NCBI GenBank assembly: GCA_001898825.1
Contig: MKVK01000043.1
Location: 1-64,000 of the forward strand
Origin: Magnetospirillum sp. 64-120
GTDB lineage: Bacteria > Pseudomonadota > Alphaproteobacteria > Rhodospirillales > Magnetospirillaceae
DNA: 64,000 bases
Direction of reading: 5' to 3'
A program made the position numbers and the translations under genes. Shown in pieces: positions 60,700-64,000 of the stretch. The notes under the pieces are model-generated. The model worked only from the letters and a program-made list of their open reading frames with translations, had not been told where the DNA came from and made no database searches. How positions within the stretch are numbered: the first letter of the stretch is position 1; every line of letters starts with the position of its first letter.

Positions 60700-62772
60700 A
60701 TGGCCGAGTTGCTGCTTGAAATCTTTTCCGAAGAAATCCCCGCCCGCATGCAGGCGCGTGCTGCCGACGACCTGCTGCGCATGGTCACCGAAGGTCTGGG
60801 CAAGAACGGCCTGACCTTCGACGGCGCCAAGTCTTACGTCACGCCGCGCCGTCTGGTGCTGGTGGTCGAAGGCCTGCCGGTGGCCGGCCCCGACGTGTCG
60901 GAAGAAAAGCGCGGCCCCCGTGTCGGCGCCCCCGAACAGGCCATGGCCGGCTTCCTGTCGTCCACCGGCATGAGCCTGGACCAGCTGGAAAAGCGCGACA
61001 CCGGTAAGGGCGAGTTCTATTTCGCCGTCATCAACAAGAAGGGCCGCCCGACCGTCGAGGCCGCCCGCGACGTCATCGAAGCGGCCATGGCCGACTTCCC
61101 GTGGCCCAAGTCGCAGCGTTGGGGCGCCAATTCGGTGCGCTGGGTGCGTCCGCTGCAATCCATCCTGTGCCTGTTCGCGGGCGAAGTGGTGCCGGTGTCT
61201 TTCGGCCCGATCAGCGCCGGCAATACCAGCCGTGGTCATCGTTTCCTGGCACCCGCCGAATTCACGGTCAAGGATTTTGCCGACTACGCCACCAAGCTGG
61301 CCGCCGCCAAGGTGACCCTGGATCCGGTGGAACGCCGTCATTCCATCCTGCGTCAGGCCGAGGAAGCCGCCGCCCGTGAAGGCTTCACCCTGCGGGCCGA
61401 CGATGGCCTGCTGGCCGAGGTCACCGGCCTGGTGGAACTGCCCAACGTGCTGGTCGGCACCATCGACGACAAGTTCATGGCGGTGCCCCAGGAAGTGCTG
61501 ATCACTTCCATGCGCTCGCACCAGAAGTACTTCTCGGCTTTGAAGGCCGACGGCTCGCTGGCGCCCCGCTTCCTGGTGGTGTCCAACATGGAAGCCAGCG
61601 ACGACGGTCGCGCCATCGTCGCCGGCAATCAGCGCGTGCTGCGGGCGCGTCTGTCCGACGCCGCCTTCTTCTGGGACACCGACCGCAAGGCGCGCCTGGA
61701 TTCGCGTCTGCCCAAGCTGGCCGAACGCCTGTTCTATGCCCGCTTGGGCACCATGGCGGAAAAGGTCGAGCGCATGGCGACGCTGGCCCGACACCTGACC
61801 GCTTTCGTCGAAGCGGCCCATGCCGACGACGCCGAACGGGCGGCGCGACTGGCCAAGGCCGACCTGTCCACCGAGATGGTGGGCGAGTTCCCCGAACTGC
61901 AGGGCATCATGGGCCGCTATTACGCCCTGAATGACGGCGAAAAGCCGGAAGTGGCCGACGCCATCGCCGGCCATTACGCGCCGCAAGGCCCGTCGGACGC
62001 GGTGCCCACCGCGCCGCTGACCATCTGCGCCGCCCTGGCCGACAAGATCGATTCCTTGGTCGGTTTCTTCGCCATCGACGAAAAGCCGACGGGCTCGAAG
62101 GACCCCTTCGCGCTGCGCCGCGCCGCGCTGGGCGTCATCCGCCTGGTGGTGGAAAACAACCTGCGTCTGCCGCTGTTCACCCTGTTCCAGTTCGCCCACT
62201 CGCTGTATCCGGCCGGCGTTCTGAACAGCGACCCCAAGATGGTGGCCAACGACCTGTTGGACTTCTTCGCCGACCGCCTGAAGGTGCACCTGAAGGAAAA
62301 GGGCGTGCGCCACGATCTGGTCAACGCCGTGTTCGCGCTCGGCGACGAAGACGACCTGGTGCGTCTGCTGGCCCGTGTCGACGCCTTGGCCCAGTTCCTC
62401 TCTTCGGATGATGGCGCCAATCTTCTGATCGCATATCGCCGCGCCGCGAATATCGTTAAGATCGAGGAAAAGAAGGACGGCGCCAGCTTCGCCGGACCGG
62501 TGGACCAGTCCAAGCTGGACCAGGCCGAGGAAAAGGCCCTGGCCCAGGCTCTGGCCCCGGTGCGCGACTCTTTGGCCCACGCCTTGAAGGCCGAGAACTT
62601 CGCCGACGCCATGGCGGCCTTGGCCCGCCTGCGTCAGCCGGTGGACCAGTTCTTCGACAAGGTGACGGTCAACGCCGATGTTGCTGACTTGCGTGTGAAC
62701 CGCCTGAAACTGTTGTCCGAAATCGGCGCCGCCATGGGTGAAGTGGCCGATTTCGCCAAGGTCGAAGGCTAA
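60700..62772 (+). CDS. glyS: glycine-tRNA ligase beta subunit
   Basis: A 690-residue beta subunit of glycyl-tRNA synthetase, with family segments [70 protein letters not shown] and the C-terminal anticodon-binding part. Length is typical. It forms an operon with glyQ. A GC-rich hairpin lies 11 bases after the stop. Confidence 0.98.
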   Translation: MAELLLEIFSEEIPARMQARAADDLLRMVTEGLGKNGLTFDGAKSYVTPRRLVLVVEGLPVAGPDVSEEKRGPRVGAPEQAMAGFLSSTGMSLDQLEKRDTGKGEFYFAVINKKGRPTVEAARDVIEAAMADFPWPKSQRWGANSVRWVRPLQSILCLFAGEVVPVSFGPISAGNTSRGHRFLAPAEFTVKDFADYATKLAAAKVTLDPVERRHSILRQAEEAAAREGFTLRADDGLLAEVTGLVELPNVLVGTIDDKFMAVPQEVLITSMRSHQKYFSALKADGSLAPRFLVVSNMEASDDGRAIVAGNQRVLRARLSDAAFFWDTDRKARLDSRLPKLAERLFYARLGTMAEKVERMATLARHLTAFVEAAHADDAERAARLAKADLSTEMVGEFPELQGIMGRYYALNDGEKPEVADAIAGHYAPQGPSDAVPTAPLTICAALADKIDSLVGFFAIDEKPTGSKDPFALRRAALGVIRLVVENNLRLPLFTLFQFAHSLYPAGVLNSDPKMVANDLLDFFADRLKVHLKEKGVRHDLVNAVFALGDEDDLVRLLARVDALAQFLSSDDGANLLIAYRRAANIVKIEEKKDGASFAGPVDQSKLDQAEEKALAQALAPVRDSLAHALKAENFADAMAALARLRQPVDQFFDKVTVNADVADLRVNRLKLLSEIGAAMGEVADFAKVEG

Positions 62773-62783
62773 GAACCGGTAAA

Positions 62784-62803
62784 GGCGGGGGAACACCCCC
62801 GCC
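62784..62803 (+). terminator. GC-rich hairpin after glyS
   Basis: GGCGGGGG and CCCCCGCC form a perfect 8-bp stem with an AACA loop. A second short CGGGG/CCCCG hairpin begins at 62811. There is no T run, so it is at best a weak or rho-assisted terminator or an mRNA-stabilising element ahead of ppdK. Confidence 0.4.
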
Positions 62804-62864
62804 GCTCTCTCGGGGTGCCCCCGCCTGATTTCGCGGGGCTGGAAGCGTGATAAAGGACAAAGCC

Positions 62865-64000
62865 ATGAGCAAATGGGTCTACAGCTTCGGTGGTGGGCGG
62901 GCCGAGGGCCGCGCCGACATGAAGAACCTTCTGGGCGGCAAGGGCGCCAACTTGGCCGAAATGGCCAATCTGGGCATTCCGGTGCCCCCCGGCTTTACCA
63001 TTCCGACCGATGTCTGCACCTACTATTACGACAACGGCAAGACCTATCCCGAATCCCTGGCCGCCCAGGTGGCCGAGGCCTTGGCCCGAGTCGAGGAAAT
63101 CATGGGGGCCAAGTTCGGCGATTCCGCCAACCCCTTGCTGGTTTCGGTGCGTTCGGGTGCGCGGGCGTCCATGCCCGGCATGATGGACACCATCTTGAAC
63201 CTGGGCCTGAACGACGTTTCCGTCGAAGGCTTGGCCAAGCGTTCCGGCGACGCCCGTTTCGCCTATGATTCCTATCGTCGCTTCATCCAGATGTATTCCG
63301 ACGTGGTGCTGGGCGTCGACCATCACCATTTCGAGGAAATCCTCGACGAGGTGAAGACCGAACGCGGCTATACGCTGGATACCGAATTGTCCGCCGACGA
63401 CTGGAAGAAAGTGGTCGGCCAGTACAAGGACAAGGTCCAGGCCGAGTTGGGCTCGCCCTTTCCGCAAGACGTCACCGACCAGCTGTGGGGGGCCGTCGGC
63501 GCCGTGTTCGGTTCTTGGATGAACCAGCGCGCCATCACCTATCGCCGCCTGCACGACATTCCCGCCGCCTGGGGCACCGCCGTCAACGTCCAGGCCATGG
63601 TGTTCGGCAACATGGGCGACGATTGCTGCACTGGCGTGTGCTTCACCCGTGACCCGTCCACCGGCGACAACGCCTTTTACGGCGAGTTCCTGGTCAACGC
63701 CCAGGGCGAGGACGTGGTGGCCGGCATCCGCACCCCCCAGCAGCTGACCATCGACGGCCGCAAGGCGCAGCATTCCGATCTTCCTTCCATGGAAGAGGTG
63801 ATGCCCGAGGTCTTCCGTGAACTGAATGCCATCCGCCACAAGCTGGAAGCGCATTACAAGGACATGCAGGACATGGAATTCACGGTGCAGCAAAAGCGCC
63901 TGTGGATGCTGCAGACCCGCACCGGCAAGCGCACCACCAAGGCGGCCTTGAAGATCGCCGTGGACATGGCACGTGAAGGCCTGATCACCCGCAAGGAAGC
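62865..64000 (+). CDS. ppdK: pyruvate phosphate dikinase, N-terminal part
   Basis: The first 378 codons are present; the gene runs past the window end. The start [11 protein letters not shown] follows AAAGGA. N-terminal ATP-binding features are [47 protein letters not shown] and [20 protein letters not shown] (written here up to the limit). The enzyme interconverts pyruvate plus ATP and PEP plus AMP plus pyrophosphate. It is downstream of glyS, probably with its own promoter. Confidence 0.95.
   Translation, partial: MSKWVYSFGGGRAEGRADMKNLLGGKGANLAEMANLGIPVPPGFTIPTDVCTYYYDNGKTYPESLAAQVAEALARVEEIMGAKFGDSANPLLVSVRSGARASMPGMMDTILNLGLNDVSVEGLAKRSGDARFAYDSYRRFIQMYSDVVLGVDHHHFEEILDEVKTERGYTLDTELSADDWKKVVGQYKDKVQAELGSPFPQDVTDQLWGAVGAVFGSWMNQRAITYRRLHDIPAAWGTAVNVQAMVFGNMGDDCCTGVCFTRDPSTGDNAFYGEFLVNAQGEDVVAGIRTPQQLTIDGRKAQHSDLPSMEEVMPEVFRELNAIRHKLEAHYKDMQDMEFTVQQKRLWMLQTRTGKRTTKAALKIAVDMAREGLITRKE

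Noticed and set aside
1-64000. CRISPR arrays, tRNA or rRNA genes, insertion sequences
   Set aside because: No regularly spaced repeats, no cloverleaf with acceptor stem that I could recognise, and no transposase-like protein were found.

Overview
The window reads as one stretch of a high-GC alphaproteobacterial chromosome, most likely a Rhodospirillales member close to Magnetospirillum. This is an inference from gene content, not a database match. The supporting features are a short alphaproteobacterial flagellin followed by FlaF, a chorismate mutase-HisC-TyrC operon, an adjacent metX-metW pair, REP-like palindromes with a TCAAG loop, and CtrA-box-like sites. About 57 protein genes are called. 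I see no rRNA, tRNA, transposase or CRISPR array, and no gene-free stretch exceeds 300 bases.

Region 1 (1-17.5 kb) is ordinary chromosome. It holds an unknown 567-residue protein, a small membrane protein, a sensor histidine kinase, an NnrS-like membrane protein with a MIP18/DUF59 partner, an alpha/beta hydrolase with a VOC protein, the aromatic amino acid operon (chorismate mutase, hisC, tyrC), metX-metW, a divergent DHA2 exporter/LysR pair, and an ABC-2 exporter with a methyltransferase.

Region 2 (17.6-45 kb) is a dense glycan-biosynthesis island. It holds family 2, 4 and 41 glycosyltransferases, TPR proteins, three different radical SAM enzymes, a sulfotransferase and a degenerate relative of it, a TylF-type methyltransferase, a CBS-NeuB-SAF-TIM-barrel fusion with its CMP-sugar synthetase, a KpsC/KpsS-like protein, a PhyH-like dioxygenase, HAD-type proteins and a DegT aminotransferase. 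A run from about 28.3 to 42.9 kb is a single direction of transcription with many 4-base ATGA overlaps. It probably makes and attaches a modified nonulosonate (sialic-, legionaminic- or pseudaminic-like) sugar. Dehydratase, hydrolysing epimerase and N-acetyltransferase steps are not in the window, so the pathway is incomplete here.

Region 3 (45-59.7 kb) links sugar activation to flagella: rfbA, an SDR, a NeuD/PglD-like acetyltransferase, a TPR-glycosyltransferase 9 protein, an acyl carrier protein and a methyltransferase, then flagellin, flaF, a degenerate OGT-like protein and a Maf flagellin glycosyltransferase. After these come an AMP-forming ligase, a LuxE-like acyl-protein synthetase and a LuxC-like acyl-CoA reductase. 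The simplest reading is a flagellin glycosylation locus with a fatty-acyl/aldehyde branch that may decorate the glycan.

Region 4 (59.8-64 kb) returns to housekeeping: glyQ, glyS and the first part of pyruvate phosphate dikinase, cut by the window end.

The observations I rate highest are: the LuxC/LuxE/ligase/ACP set enclosing the flagellin-Maf genes; a duplicated two-gene module (unknown protein plus sulfotransferase-like protein) in inverted orientation; the four-part NeuB fusion; OGT-like proteins that appear to have lost catalytic residues; HAD and partner genes that look like a split, convergent version of a normally fused protein; and CtrA-box-like sites in the divergent promoters of the island.
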